NCBI RefSeq assembly: GCF_002910915.1
Contig: NZ_NEUF01000088.1
Location: 66,124 to 113,972, forward strand
Direction: 5' to 3'
Length of the DNA: 47,849 nucleotides
DNA from: Streptomyces sp. SM10
GTDB taxonomy: Bacteria; Actinomycetota; Actinomycetes; Streptomycetales; Streptomycetaceae
In this document: in pieces, positions 8,119-17,163 of the stretch
Layout of the letters: every line of letters starts with the position of its first letter
How positions within the stretch are numbered: the stretch's first letter is position 1
Notes under the pieces: generated by a model
What the model was told of the DNA's origin: nothing
Database searches by the model: none
What the model saw: only the letters and a program-made list of their open reading frames with translations
Made by a program: the position numbers and the translations under genes

Positions 8119-11028
8119 TCAGCTGCAGCCGCTGGTCGACCCGCAGCCCTCGCAGATGTAGCAGGAGCCGGCGCGCTGCATCTTCGTCCCGCACGAGAAG
8201 CACAGCGGTGCGTCCGCGCTGATGCCGAGCTGCATCTCGACCAGTTCGGCCGAGGTGTGCGCGGCCTTGGGGGCCGGCTTCTCGGCGGCGCTCTCCTCGG
8301 GAGAGGCGACGGCCTTCAGCGGCTCCACACGCACGGGAGCGGACTGGGCCAGGCTCTCCACGTCGAGGTCCTGGTCCCCGAAGGCCGGCTCGTACGAACC
8401 CGTGTCGAGGTGACGCTGACGCTCCTCGGCCGAGTGGATGCCGAGCGCGGAGCGCGTCTCGAACGGCAGGAAGTCGAGCGCCAGGCGGCGGAAGATGTAG
8501 TCGACGATCGACTGCGCCATCCGCACGTCCGGGTCGTCCGTCATACCGGCCGGTTCGAAGCGCATGTTGGTGAACTTGGAGACGTAGGTCTCCAGCGGCA
8601 CGCCGTACTGCAGACCGACCGAGACCGCGATGGAGAAGGCGTCCATCATGCCCGCGAGGGTGGAACCCTGCTTGGACATCTTCAGGAAGACCTCGCCGAG
8701 ACCGTCGTCCGGGTAGGAGTTGGCGGTCATGTAACCCTCGGCGCCGCCCACCGTGAAGGAGGTGGTGATGCCGGGACGGCCCTTGGGCAGACGCTTGCGG
8801 ACCGGGCGGTACTCGACGACCTTCTCGACCGCGGCGCGGATGGTGTCCTCGGCCTTGGCCGTGACCGCGGTCTTCTCCTTCTCCTTGGTCTTCGCGGAGA
8901 GGGGCTGGCCGACCTTGCAGTTGTCGCGGTAGATCGCGAGCGCCTTGACGCCCATCTTCCATGCCTCGAAGTAGACCTCCTCGACGTCCTCGACGGTGGC
9001 CGTCTCCGGCAGGTTCACCGTCTTGGACAGGGCGCCGGAGATCCACGGCTGGATCGCCGCCATCATCCGGACGTGGCCCATGGCCGAGATGGACCGCTCG
9101 CCCATGGCGCAGTCGAAGACCTCGTAGTGCTCGGTCTTGAGACCGGGGGCGTCGATCACGTTGCCGTTGTCGGCGATGTGGGCGACGATCGCCTCGATCT
9201 GCTCCGGCTGGTAGCCGAGGCGGCGCAGGGCCTGCGGCACCGTGCCGTTGACGATCTGCATCGAGCCGCCGCCGACGAGCTTCTTGAACTTGACCAGGGC
9301 GAGGTCGGGCTCGAGGCCGGTCGTGTCGCAGGACATCGCGAGACCGATGGTGCCGGTCGGGGCGATGACCGAGGCCTGGGCGTTGCGGAAGCCGTTCTTC
9401 GCGCCGAGGCGGATCACGTCCTGCCAGGCCTCCGTGGCGGCGGCCCAGACCGGCGAGTCCAGGTCGTCCACGTGGACGGCCACGGCGTTGGCGTCGGAGT
9501 GCTGCTTCATGACGCGCTGGTGCGGCTCGGCGTTACGGGCGTAGCCGTCGTACGGGCCGACGACCGCGGCCAGCTCGGCGGAGCGGCGGTAGGACGTGCC
9601 GGTCATCAGCGAGGTGATGGCGCCGGCGAGCGCACGGCCGCCGTCGCTGTCGTACGCGTGGCCGGTCGCCATGAGCAGGGCGCCCAGGTTGGCGTAGCCG
9701 ATGCCCAGCTGACGGTAGGCGCGGGTGTTCTCGCCGATCTTCTGGGTCGGGAAGTCCGCGAAGCAGATCGAGATGTCCATCGCGGTGATGACCAGCTCGA
9801 CGACCTTGGCGAAGCGCTCGGCCTGGAAGGACTGGCGGCCCTCGCCGTCGTCCTTGAGGAACTTCATCAGGTTCAGCGAGGCCAGGTTGCACGAGGTGTT
9901 GTCCAGGTGCATGTACTCGCTGCAGGGGTTCGAGCCGTTGATGCGGCCGGACTCCGGGCAGGTGTGCCACTTGTTGATCGTGTCGTCGTACTGGATGCCG
10001 GGGTCGGCACAGGCCCAGGCGGCCTCGGCCATCTTACGGAAGAGGGACTTCGCCTCGACCTCTTCGATGACGTCCCCGGTCATACGGCCACGCAGGCCGA
10101 ACTTCCCGCCGGCCTCGACGGCCTTCATGAACTCGTCGTTCACGCGGACCGAGTTGTTGGCGTTCTGGTACTGGACGGACGTGATGTCGTCGCCGCCCAG
10201 GTCCATGTCGAAGCCCGCGTCACGCAGGGCGCGGATCTTCTCCTCCTCCTTCACCTTGGTCTCGATGAAGTTCTCGATGTCGGGGTGGTCGACGTCGAGG
10301 ATGACCATCTTGGCCGCGCGGCGGGTGGCGCCACCGGACTTGATCGTTCCTGCGGAGGCGTCGGCACCGCGCATGAAGGAGACCGGACCGGAGGCGTTAC
10401 CGCCGGAGGAGAGCAGCTCCTTGGAGGAGCGGATGCGGGAGAGGTTCAGGCCGGCGCCGGAGCCGCCCTTGAAGATCATGCCCTCTTCCTTGTACCAGTC
10501 GAGGATCGACTCCATGGAGTCGTCGACGGCCAGGATGAAGCAGGCCGAGACCTGCTGCGGCTGGGGCGTTCCGACGTTGAACCACACCGGCGAGTTGAAG
10601 CTGAAGATCTGGTGCAGGAGGGCGTACGCCAGCTCGTGCTCGAAGATCTCGGCGTCGGCGGGGGAAGCGAAGTAGCTGTGGTCCTCGCCGGCCTTCCGGT
10701 ACGTCTTCACGATCCGGTCGATCAGCTGTCGCAGACCGGTCTCGCGCTGCGGCGTACCGACAGCCCCCCGGAAGTACTTGCTGGTGACGATGTTGACCGC
10801 GTTCACCGACCAGAAGTCGGGGAACTCGACGCCACGCTGCTCGAAGTTGATCGAGCCGTCGCGCCAGTTGGTCATGACGACGTCACGGCGCTCCCACGCG
10901 ACCTCGTCGTACGGATGCACGCCGGGGGTCGTGTGGATGCGCTCGATGCGCAGGCCCTGCTTGGTCGCAGTCGACTTGGCTCCCTTGGTGCGGGTACCTC
11001 GTGCCGGGCCGCTCGCCGTCTCTGTCAT
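8119..11028 (-). CDS. nrdJ: Vitamin B12-dependent class II ribonucleotide reductase
   Basis: Reduces ribonucleotides to deoxyribonucleotides in the cytoplasm using adenosylcobalamin, independently of oxygen. The 969-residue product contains NSPVWFNVG, the finger-loop motif NPCSEYMHLD near residue 365 that holds the radical cysteine and glutamate, and a barrel strand APTGTIGLAMSCDTTG. The C-terminal tail carries CxxC pairs (CFSCGTK, CYICEGC), the reducible-thiol or zinc-binding tail of this family. Start is ATG 11028, preceded by GGGAGG; the frame stays open upstream without homology. It lies 155 bp downstream of nrdR on the same strand and is expected to be co-transcribed and repressed by NrdR. 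Confidence 0.96.
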   Translation of the reverse strand: MTETASGPARGTRTKGAKSTATKQGLRIERIHTTPGVHPYDEVAWERRDVVMTNWRDGSINFEQRGVEFPDFWSVNAVNIVTSKYFRGAVGTPQRETGLRQLIDRIVKTYRKAGEDHSYFASPADAEIFEHELAYALLHQIFSFNSPVWFNVGTPQPQQVSACFILAVDDSMESILDWYKEEGMIFKGGSGAGLNLSRIRSSKELLSSGGNASGPVSFMRGADASAGTIKSGGATRRAAKMVILDVDHPDIENFIETKVKEEEKIRALRDAGFDMDLGGDDITSVQYQNANNSVRVNDEFMKAVEAGGKFGLRGRMTGDVIEEVEAKSLFRKMAEAAWACADPGIQYDDTINKWHTCPESGRINGSNPCSEYMHLDNTSCNLASLNLMKFLKDDGEGRQSFQAERFAKVVELVITAMDISICFADFPTQKIGENTRAYRQLGIGYANLGALLMATGHAYDSDGGRALAGAITSLMTGTSYRRSAELAAVVGPYDGYARNAEPHQRVMKQHSDANAVAVHVDDLDSPVWAAATEAWQDVIRLGAKNGFRNAQASVIAPTGTIGLAMSCDTTGLEPDLALVKFKKLVGGGSMQIVNGTVPQALRRLGYQPEQIEAIVAHIADNGNVIDAPGLKTEHYEVFDCAMGERSISAMGHVRMMAAIQPWISGALSKTVNLPETATVEDVEEVYFEAWKMGVKALAIYRDNCKVGQPLSAKTKEKEKTAVTAKAEDTIRAAVEKVVEYRPVRKRLPKGRPGITTSFTVGGAEGYMTANSYPDDGLGEVFLKMSKQGSTLAGMMDAFSIAVSVGLQYGVPLETYVSKFTNMRFEPAGMTDDPDVRMAQSIVDYIFRRLALDFLPFETRSALGIHSAEERQRHLDTGSYEPAFGDQDLDVESLAQSAPVRVEPLKAVASPEESAAEKPAPKAAHTSAELVEMQLGISADAPLCFSCGTKMQRAGSCYICEGCGSTSGCS

Positions 11029-11183
11029 GCCGCCTCCCATATGTGGGCAAAAACGCCCTGAAGTGCCCAGTTCTTCCCAGGGCACAGTGTGTGTCTGATG
11101 CTCCGGACGCCACGCGCAGCGTCTCGGAACAGGTCTGGTGCCGCCCGCCGCCGGCCGCAGGCCCCTGCGGTCCGGCCCGGTGA

Positions 11184-11699
11184 TCAATCAGCGGCGACTG
11201 CGGCGGGGGCGGGGACCTCGGGGGTCTCGCCGCTCCCGCATGGTTCCGCGCGGGGCCGCTCCTCGCGGAGCTCCGCGATGGCGGTCTCGAAGTCTTCGAG
11301 CGAGTTGAACGCCCGGTACACCGATGCGAAACGCAGGTACGCGACCAGGTCGAGTTCCTGCAGGGGGCCGAGTATGGCCAGACCGACGTCGTGTGTCGTC
11401 AGCTCGGCGCTCCCGGTGGCCCGGACGGCCTCCTCGACCCGCTGGCCGAGCTTCGCCAGGGCGTCCTCGGTGACCGGGCGCCCCTGGCATGCCTTACGGA
11501 CCCCCGAGATGACCTTGGTGCGGCTGAAGGGTTCGGTCACGCCGCTGCGCTTGACCACCATCAGCGAGCAGGTCTCCACCGTCGTGAAGCGACGGGAGCA
11601 GTCGGGGCACTGACGGCGCCGTCGGATCGACGTCCCGTCGTCCGTCGTGCGACTGTCCACGACCCGGCTGTCGGGGTGCCTGCAGAAGGGGCAGTGCAT
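11184..11699 (-). CDS. nrdR: Transcriptional repressor NrdR
   Basis: Regulator of ribonucleotide reductase genes, 171 residues. The N-terminal zinc ribbon has ligands C3, C6, C31 and C34 (CPFC, CPDC), which binds DNA. An ATP-cone domain follows at about residues 46-136 and senses ATP/dATP. The ATG at 11699 is chosen because MHCPFC is the invariant N-terminus of the family. The tail beyond residue 145 is Ala/Pro-rich and variable. It is the first gene of the nrdR-nrdJ unit and two matching 16-bp boxes lie upstream at 11811-11857, suggesting autoregulation. Confidence 0.96.
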   Translation of the reverse strand: MHCPFCRHPDSRVVDSRTTDDGTSIRRRRQCPDCSRRFTTVETCSLMVVKRSGVTEPFSRTKVISGVRKACQGRPVTEDALAKLGQRVEEAVRATGSAELTTHDVGLAILGPLQELDLVAYLRFASVYRAFNSLEDFETAIAELREERPRAEPCGSGETPEVPAPAAVAAD

Positions 11700-11810
11700 G
11701 TCTCCGAACCCTCCTTCACAGCACGACTGAATAGCCCTCTCGGGCCCCTCACGGACCCTCGACGACAGCCACAAGCATAGGCGATGAACTCCGCCCCACA
11801 GGACCGGGGA

Positions 11811-11826
11811 CCACTAGTTGTGGGTG
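11811..11826. promoter_or_regulatory. Putative NrdR box, proximal
   Basis: The sequence CCACTAGTTGTGGGTG shares CCACTA and the following T.T.GG positions with the second box. It is imperfectly palindromic and lies 112 bp upstream of the nrdR start. Known NrdR operators are paired 16-bp boxes spaced by whole helical turns. Confidence 0.65.
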
Positions 11827-11841
11827 GCGATAGCAGCACAA

Positions 11842-11857
11842 CCACTACATCTAGGGT
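11842..11857. promoter_or_regulatory. Putative NrdR box, distal
   Basis: CCACTACATCTAGGGT fits the known NrdR box pattern ACACWATATATWGTGT well in its core. It begins 31 bp from the start of the proximal box, i.e. about three helical turns, the arrangement reported for Streptomyces nrd promoters. Confidence 0.75.
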
Positions 11858-12157
11858 TTTGCCTCGCCTCCACCCTCCGCGCGTGTCGCGCTCCCCCAGG
11901 GCCGGAGGGCAGCCTACGGCCAGGCACGAGGGTACGGGAAACGCGCCACGGCCAAGGCCCCGGGGGCCCCGGACCGCGGGTCACCCGGACCCCGGCCGGC
12001 GCGTCGCGGCACGCCGGGGAACGCGCACCCCGGACATGGGATCGGGCCGGGGAAACGCTAGCGTGAACCCCGTCGGTCACCACGTGATTCCGGGCCCGAC
12101 GCATCACCTCATACACCCCTCGGTAATCCCGCGAGGGCCCTTTATTTGTTTTTCACT

Positions 12158-12171
12158 CGAACGTGTGTTTG
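12158..12171. promoter_or_regulatory. LexA (SOS) box
   Basis: CGAACGTGTGTTTG differs by one base from the palindromic actinobacterial consensus CGAAC-N4-GTTCG. It lies 63 bp before the lexA start and overlaps a possible -35 element TTGGCG (12169-12174), paired with TACCGT at 12193-12198 over an 18-bp spacer. This is the classical autoregulatory arrangement. Confidence 0.85.
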
Positions 12172-12233
12172 GCGCAACCTTTCGAAAGCTACTACCGTTG
12201 CCTAACCAGGGAGACCATTCGAGAGGGGCCGAC

Positions 12234-13031
12234 GTGACCACCACCGCAGACAGTGCCACCATCACTGCCCAGGACCACCGCTCCCAGGGCCGACTTGAGC
12301 CGGTGCATGCCATGAATGACTCAGTCATGAACGCGGAAGGGCCTGAGCCCTCGCGACCCGCACGCTCCTTGCCCGGCCGCCCTCCAGGAATCCGGGCGGA
12401 CAGCTCGGGGCTCACGGACCGGCAGCGGCGCGTGATCGAGGTGATCCGGGATTCCGTGCAACGGCGGGGCTATCCCCCGTCGATGCGCGAGATCGGTCAG
12501 GCGGTGGGACTGTCCAGCACCTCGTCCGTCGCCCACCAGTTGATGGCCCTGGAGCGCAAAGGCTTCCTGCGTCGCGACCCCCATCGTCCGCGCGCCTACG
12601 AGGTCCGGGGCTCGGACCAGCCCAGCACGCAGCCGACGGACACCACCGGGAAGCCCGCCGCCTCGTACGTGCCGCTGGTCGGCCGGATCGCGGCCGGAGG
12701 GCCGATCCTCGCCGAGGAATCCGTCGAGGACGTCTTTCCGCTCCCCCGCCAGCTCGTCGGTGACGGGGAGCTCTTCGTGCTGAAGGTCGTCGGCGACTCG
12801 ATGATCGAAGCGGCGATCATGGACGGGGACTGGGTCACCGTCCGGCGCCAGCCCGTCGCGGAGAACGGCGACATCGTCGCGGCCATGCTGGACGGCGAGG
12901 CCACGGTCAAGCGCTTCAAGCGCGAGGACGGCCACGTATGGCTGCTCCCGCACAACTCCGCCTATCAGCCGATCCCTGGTGACGAGGCGACGATCCTCGG
13001 CAAGGTCGTGGCGGTGCTGCGGCGGGTCTGA
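12234..13031 (+). CDS. lexA: SOS repressor LexA
   Basis: Represses the DNA-damage regulon and is inactivated by RecA-stimulated self-cleavage. The 265-residue product has an N-terminal extension of about 55 residues typical of Streptomyces. A winged helix follows ([18 protein letters not shown] and [17 protein letters not shown]). The peptidase domain has the cleavage pair A154-G155, the nucleophile S189 in VGDSMIEA and K226 in ATVKRFK. The GTG at 12234 is preceded by GAGAGGGG with good spacing. It is divergent from nrdR and convergent with dinG, and is controlled by its own LexA box. Confidence 0.97.
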   Translation: MTTTADSATITAQDHRSQGRLEPVHAMNDSVMNAEGPEPSRPARSLPGRPPGIRADSSGLTDRQRRVIEVIRDSVQRRGYPPSMREIGQAVGLSSTSSVAHQLMALERKGFLRRDPHRPRAYEVRGSDQPSTQPTDTTGKPAASYVPLVGRIAAGGPILAEESVEDVFPLPRQLVGDGELFVLKVVGDSMIEAAIMDGDWVTVRRQPVAENGDIVAAMLDGEATVKRFKREDGHVWLLPHNSAYQPIPGDEATILGKVVAVLRRV

Positions 13032-13106
13032 CTTCGCCGGTTCGGACTGGGCCCCGGGATCTCTGCGCCGATTCCGGGGCCCTGACATGTCCGGCCACCT
13101 CTGGTG

Positions 13107-13127
13107 CCCTGGGCGGACCGCCCAGGG
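13107..13127. terminator. Hairpin between convergent lexA and dinG
   Basis: A 9-bp perfect GC stem (13107-13115 with 13119-13127) and a 3-nt loop lie in the 113-bp gap between the two stop codons. It can act as a bidirectional terminator. Confidence 0.6.
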
Positions 13128-13144
13128 GCCCCGGCGCGGTCAGG

Positions 13145-15112
13145 TCACTGCGCGGTCCTGGCCGCGGCGTCGATGGCCGCGAGCGAGCGTCGCGCCTGGT
13201 TCCGGTCCGTGGTGTACCAGAAGTCGGGCAGCGAGGCGCGGAGGTAGCTTCCGTACCGGGCGTTCGCCAGCCTGGGGTCGAGCACCGCGACGACGCCCTT
13301 GTCCCCCATGGCCCGGACGAGCCGGCCGGCGCCCTGCGCCATGAGCAGCGCCGCATGGGTGGCGGCCACCGCCATGAAGCCATTGCCCCCGGCCTCCTCG
13401 ACCGCCTTCTGGCGGGCGCTCATCAGCGGGTCGTCCGGCCGCGGAAAGGGGATCCGGTCCATGACCACGAGCTGACAGCTCGGCCCGGGCACATCGACGC
13501 CCTGCCAGAGGGACAGCGTCCCGAACAGGCAGGTCTCGGGGTCCGCGGCGAAGTTCTTGATGAGCTCGCCGAGCGTCTCCTCGCCCTGCAGCAGGACCGG
13601 CTTGTCCTGCCTGTCGCGCATCTCCTCGGCCGCCGCCTGGGCGGCCCGCATGGACGAGAAGAGGCCCAGGGTGCGACCGCCCGCCGCCTCCACCAGCTCG
13701 GCCAGCTCGTCGAGCATGTCCGTGCGGGATCCCTCCCGGCCGGGCGTGGCCAGGTGCCGGGCGACGTAGAGGATGCCCTGCTTCGGGTAGTCGAACGGCG
13801 AGCCGACGTCGAGGCCCTTCCACTGCGGGATGTCCTCGCCCGCCGTGCCCTCGGGCGCCAGCCCCAGCGAGGCCCCCACACCGTTGAAGTCGCCGCCGAG
13901 CTTGAGCGTGGCCGAGGTCAGCACCACCGAGCGGTCGGCGAAGAGCTTCTCGCGCAGCAGCCCGGACACGGACAGCGGTGCGACCCGGACGGACGCCCCG
14001 AAGCGGTCGTGGCGCTCGTACCAGACGACGTCGTACTCGGAGCCCTGTGTGATGCGCTCCGCGACGCCGTGGATGGACTCCACCGACGCCATGGCCTGTT
14101 TGCGCACCGCGTCCTCGTCCTGGACGGACTTGTCCCGGGTGCCGCCGAGGGCGGAGATCACCGTACGCGCGGCGTCGCGCAGCGCCATCAGCGCGTAGCC
14201 GAGGTCTTCCGGCACCTCTTCGAGGCGCCCCGGGAGCGCCAGCTCCATGACCCGCTCGAACCCCTCCGACGCGGTCAGCAGGGCGTCGGCCGCCTTCTCG
14301 TTGACCAGTTTGGCCGCGCGGCGCACCGCCCGGTTCACCTGGCCGGGGGTGAGCTCGCCGGTGGCCACCCCGGTGACCCGCGAGACCAGCTCGTGGGCCT
14401 CGTCGACGATGAGCACCTCGTGCTTGGGGAGCACCGGGGCGCCCTCGATCGCGTCGATCGCGAGCAGGGCGTGGTTGGTCACGACGACATCGGCGAGCTT
14501 GGCCCGCTCACGGGCCGCCTCCGCGAAGCACTCGGCGCCGTAGGTGCACTTGGTGGCGCCGATGCACTCCCGCGAGGAGACGGAGATCTGGGCCCACGCG
14601 CGGTCCGAGACACCCGGCGTCAGATCGTCCCGGTCCCCGGTCTCCGTCTCGTCCGACCAGTCGCGCAGGCGCAGCAGGTCCTGGCCGAGCCTGCTCGACG
14701 GCGCCGCCGCTTCGAACTGGTCGAAGAGGCCTTCCTCCTCGTCCTGCGGCGCTCCCTCGTGGAGCCGGTGCAGACAGAGGTAGTTCGACCGGCCCTTGAG
14801 CATCGCGAACTGGGGCCGGCGGCGCAGCAGCGGATGCAGCGCCTCGACCGTGCGCGGAAGGTCCCGCTCCACGAGCTGGCGCTGGAGGGCCAGCGTCGCC
14901 GTGGCCACCACGACCCGCTCCCCGTGTGCCAGCGCCGGCACGAGGTAGCCGAGGGACTTGCCGGTGCCGGTGCCGGCCTGGACGAGTAGATGGGCGTTGT
15001 CGTCGACGGCCTCGGCGACGGCCTCGGCCATGGAGACCTGGCCGGGCCGTTCCGTACCGCCGACGGCGGCTACGGCGGCGTGGAGGAGCTCGGGGAGAGA
15101 TGGCTTCGTCAT
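13145..15112 (-). CDS. dinG: ATP-dependent DNA helicase, DinG/XPD type
   Basis: Superfamily II iron-sulfur helicase of 655 residues, likely unwinding DNA at damage or R-loop structures. Walker A GTGTGKS is at residues 47-53 and the DEAH box at 237-240. Four cysteines, C113, C183, C189 and C195, lie between them and match the spacing expected for the XPD-type 4Fe-4S cluster. Motif V/VI elements are FGTLSLWQGVDVPG and QGAGRLVR. No exonuclease domain is fused, and length is normal for actinobacterial members. No LexA box is evident upstream, so SOS control is not supported here despite its position beside lexA. Confidence 0.93.
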   Translation of the reverse strand: MTKPSLPELLHAAVAAVGGTERPGQVSMAEAVAEAVDDNAHLLVQAGTGTGKSLGYLVPALAHGERVVVATATLALQRQLVERDLPRTVEALHPLLRRRPQFAMLKGRSNYLCLHRLHEGAPQDEEEGLFDQFEAAAPSSRLGQDLLRLRDWSDETETGDRDDLTPGVSDRAWAQISVSSRECIGATKCTYGAECFAEAARERAKLADVVVTNHALLAIDAIEGAPVLPKHEVLIVDEAHELVSRVTGVATGELTPGQVNRAVRRAAKLVNEKAADALLTASEGFERVMELALPGRLEEVPEDLGYALMALRDAARTVISALGGTRDKSVQDEDAVRKQAMASVESIHGVAERITQGSEYDVVWYERHDRFGASVRVAPLSVSGLLREKLFADRSVVLTSATLKLGGDFNGVGASLGLAPEGTAGEDIPQWKGLDVGSPFDYPKQGILYVARHLATPGREGSRTDMLDELAELVEAAGGRTLGLFSSMRAAQAAAEEMRDRQDKPVLLQGEETLGELIKNFAADPETCLFGTLSLWQGVDVPGPSCQLVVMDRIPFPRPDDPLMSARQKAVEEAGGNGFMAVAATHAALLMAQGAGRLVRAMGDKGVVAVLDPRLANARYGSYLRASLPDFWYTTDRNQARRSLAAIDAAARTAQ

Positions 15113-15162
15113 AGCCCGTCCACCCTAAGGCTCCCCACTGACACCATCGGCCGGTCCCGGCC

Positions 15163-17103
15163 TCACGCGGTGAGATGAAGCGGGTTGGGGACCACGCCGT
15201 GGACGGCGGCGTGGGGGCGCTCGGGCCGGTCACGGTATCCGTCCAGATGCAGACGGTTGCGGTTCAGACACAGCCGCTCGATCGTCGGCGTCAGCATGTC
15301 GAAGATCTCGAAGCGCTCCTTGAGCTCGGGGAAACGAGCGTGATGGCGCAGGATCTCCGCACGGACGAGTGACCAGAATTCGTCCTCCGGCACGTCCAGC
15401 TGCTCCTCGCAGAGGGGGGACAGGTAGCGGAAGACGCCCACGAAGAGTCCGGAGTGGATGAACTGCGTGAGGAAGGACGGATCCTCCGTGAGCAGGATGG
15501 CCCGCACGTCCTCGGGCATCGTGTCGTGCTCGGGCAGCGGCCGGGCGCTGACGTTCACGTCGTCGACGAAGTCCTTGATCGCGAGGCGGACGGGTACGTC
15601 GTTCTCGTCGAAGACGACGATGGCGTTCTCGCCGTGCGGGGAGAACACCGTGCCGTAGCGGTACAGGAAGTGCAGCAGCGGGGGCAGCAGGGAGGCGAAG
15701 AGCCGGGTCAGCCAGGCTCCCGGGTTCAGGCCGGAGCGGGCCACCAGTTCGGCGGTGAAGGAGCGTCCGTCCGGGTCCGTGTGCAGGAGCGAGGCCAGCG
15801 TGCGGGCGCGTTCACCGGGTACGAGCCTCGGATGGAGGGGCTCCCTCCAGATCGCCCCGAGGATCTCCTTGAACTGGTACGGCGTCTCCGGGAGGTGGTC
15901 GTAGAGCGGATGCTCGACCGTCACCGAGGCGACCTCTCCGAGCAGGATGACGCCGCAGGTGTCCCTGAGGAAAGCATCGCCTTCGCAGAGCCCCTGGACC
16001 CACGCGGTGACCGCCGGGGCGGCGAGCGTGCGTTCGGTGGGCAGGCCCCGCCAGACGAGGGTGTTGAGGATCGACAGGGGCAGCTTGACCGTGTGCCGGT
16101 CGGGCCGCCCCACGTTGGTGAAGGTACGGATGGACTGCTGCGGGAGCCGGAGGTCGCCGTCGGTGTGCAGGGGCACGATGTCGCCGTCCGCGATCGCGGG
16201 GGCGAAGAGCGGGACGATCCACTCGTCCCACTGCCACGGGTGCACGGGGAGGAAGAGGTACTCCGCGGGGTCGAGTCCCCGTCCGCTCAGGACCGCGGTG
16301 AACGACTCCCGGACGTCCGGATCCAGTTCCTGCTCGTAGAGGTCCCCGGAGGTGGCGACACGGCCCACGCCCCGGTAGCCCGCTATACGGGTGCTGACGG
16401 CGATCCAGGGCAGTGCGGCGGCGGACCGGGCCTCCGGGGTGAAGCGGGCCGCGTCGGCCGCGGAGAACCCGAGGCGGCCCTTGTTCGCCACGAGCCAGGG
16501 GTGTCCCGTCTGGTGCCCTTCGAGCTCGGCGTAGGGGAGTTCGGCGAGGCGCGCGGCACCGAGCGCGGTGTGGTCGAGCCGGGCGTCGGCGGTGAGCGTC
16601 GCGGTGAGGTCGCGGATGAGGTGGCCGAGGGTGGCGCCGTCGAGCCCGAGGAGACGGCGGCCACGGGCGAGAAACCGCAACGGGTCGCGGAAGGGTGCGC
16701 CGTCGGCGTTCGTGCGCGTGGGGCTCCCGGGGTTTCCGCCCCCCGCACCGTCGGCGTTCGCGACACCGGCGGCCCCTGCGACACCGGCGCTCCCGGCGTC
16801 GGTGTCCCGGGCGGTGAGCTCGCGGATGGACGCGGGATCGACGCGCCAGCTGCCGTAGACACCACGCCGGGCCCGGAAGATCAGGGCTGCCCCGTCGTCG
16901 AGGGGCAGGGTGTATGCGCGGGTCCGCCCCGCACCGTCGTCCGTGAGGGGTGCGGGGGTGATGACTTCCTCGTAGGCGAACTCACCGAGCATCTTGGCGA
17001 GGAGCCTCGCCGCCGCCCGGTCCCAGACCGTCCGGTTGAGTTCCGGAGTGTCGAGCGGCCTGTGTGGCTCCGCCGGATGATGGCTCGCAGGATATGTCGG
17101 CAC
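15163..17103 (-). CDS. IucA/IucC family siderophore synthetase (distal)
   Basis: NIS synthetase that would adenylate a carboxylate such as citrate and condense it with an amine or alcohol. The 646-residue product shows family motifs: HPWLVANKGRLGF, a HPWQWDEW block, RTFTNVGRPDRHTVKLPLSI, and HGENAIVVFDE in the C-terminal catalytic part, plus KDFVDDVNVS. A low-complexity Gly/Ala/Asp segment interrupts the N-terminal domain at about residues 100-137. Start is GTG 17103 with GGAGGA six bases upstream. It is the last gene of a four-gene operon, 60 bp after the GNAT gene. The exact substrate pair is unknown. Confidence 0.92.
   Translation of the reverse strand: MPTYPASHHPAEPHRPLDTPELNRTVWDRAAARLLAKMLGEFAYEEVITPAPLTDDGAGRTRAYTLPLDDGAALIFRARRGVYGSWRVDPASIRELTARDTDAGSAGVAGAAGVANADGAGGGNPGSPTRTNADGAPFRDPLRFLARGRRLLGLDGATLGHLIRDLTATLTADARLDHTALGAARLAELPYAELEGHQTGHPWLVANKGRLGFSAADAARFTPEARSAAALPWIAVSTRIAGYRGVGRVATSGDLYEQELDPDVRESFTAVLSGRGLDPAEYLFLPVHPWQWDEWIVPLFAPAIADGDIVPLHTDGDLRLPQQSIRTFTNVGRPDRHTVKLPLSILNTLVWRGLPTERTLAAPAVTAWVQGLCEGDAFLRDTCGVILLGEVASVTVEHPLYDHLPETPYQFKEILGAIWREPLHPRLVPGERARTLASLLHTDPDGRSFTAELVARSGLNPGAWLTRLFASLLPPLLHFLYRYGTVFSPHGENAIVVFDENDVPVRLAIKDFVDDVNVSARPLPEHDTMPEDVRAILLTEDPSFLTQFIHSGLFVGVFRYLSPLCEEQLDVPEDEFWSLVRAEILRHHARFPELKERFEIFDMLTPTIERLCLNRNRLHLDGYRDRPERPHAAVHGVVPNPLHLTA
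16695..16803 (-). repeat. Low-complexity Gly/Ala linker inside the IucA/IucC gene
   Basis: Near-repetitive GC-rich units (variants of CGACACCGGCG and CGGCGTTCG) encode a run rich in Gly, Ala and Asp between two conserved parts of the synthetase. The frame is kept. It looks like a linker expanded by slippage. Confidence 0.55.
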
Positions 17104-17163
17104 GGGGACTCCTCCGGGTGGGACCGATGGGGTTCGAGCAGGACGTGTGGTGCGGCGAGTTGT

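Noticed and set aside
7657..11061. Very long plus-strand open frame opposite nrdJ
   Set aside because: It is an antisense frame kept open by high GC; the reverse strand encodes a complete class II reductase with all motifs.
11029..12233. Cobalamin riboswitch near nrdR-nrdJ
   Set aside because: No B12-box-like sequence was seen; nrdJ itself uses B12 and is expected under NrdR control.
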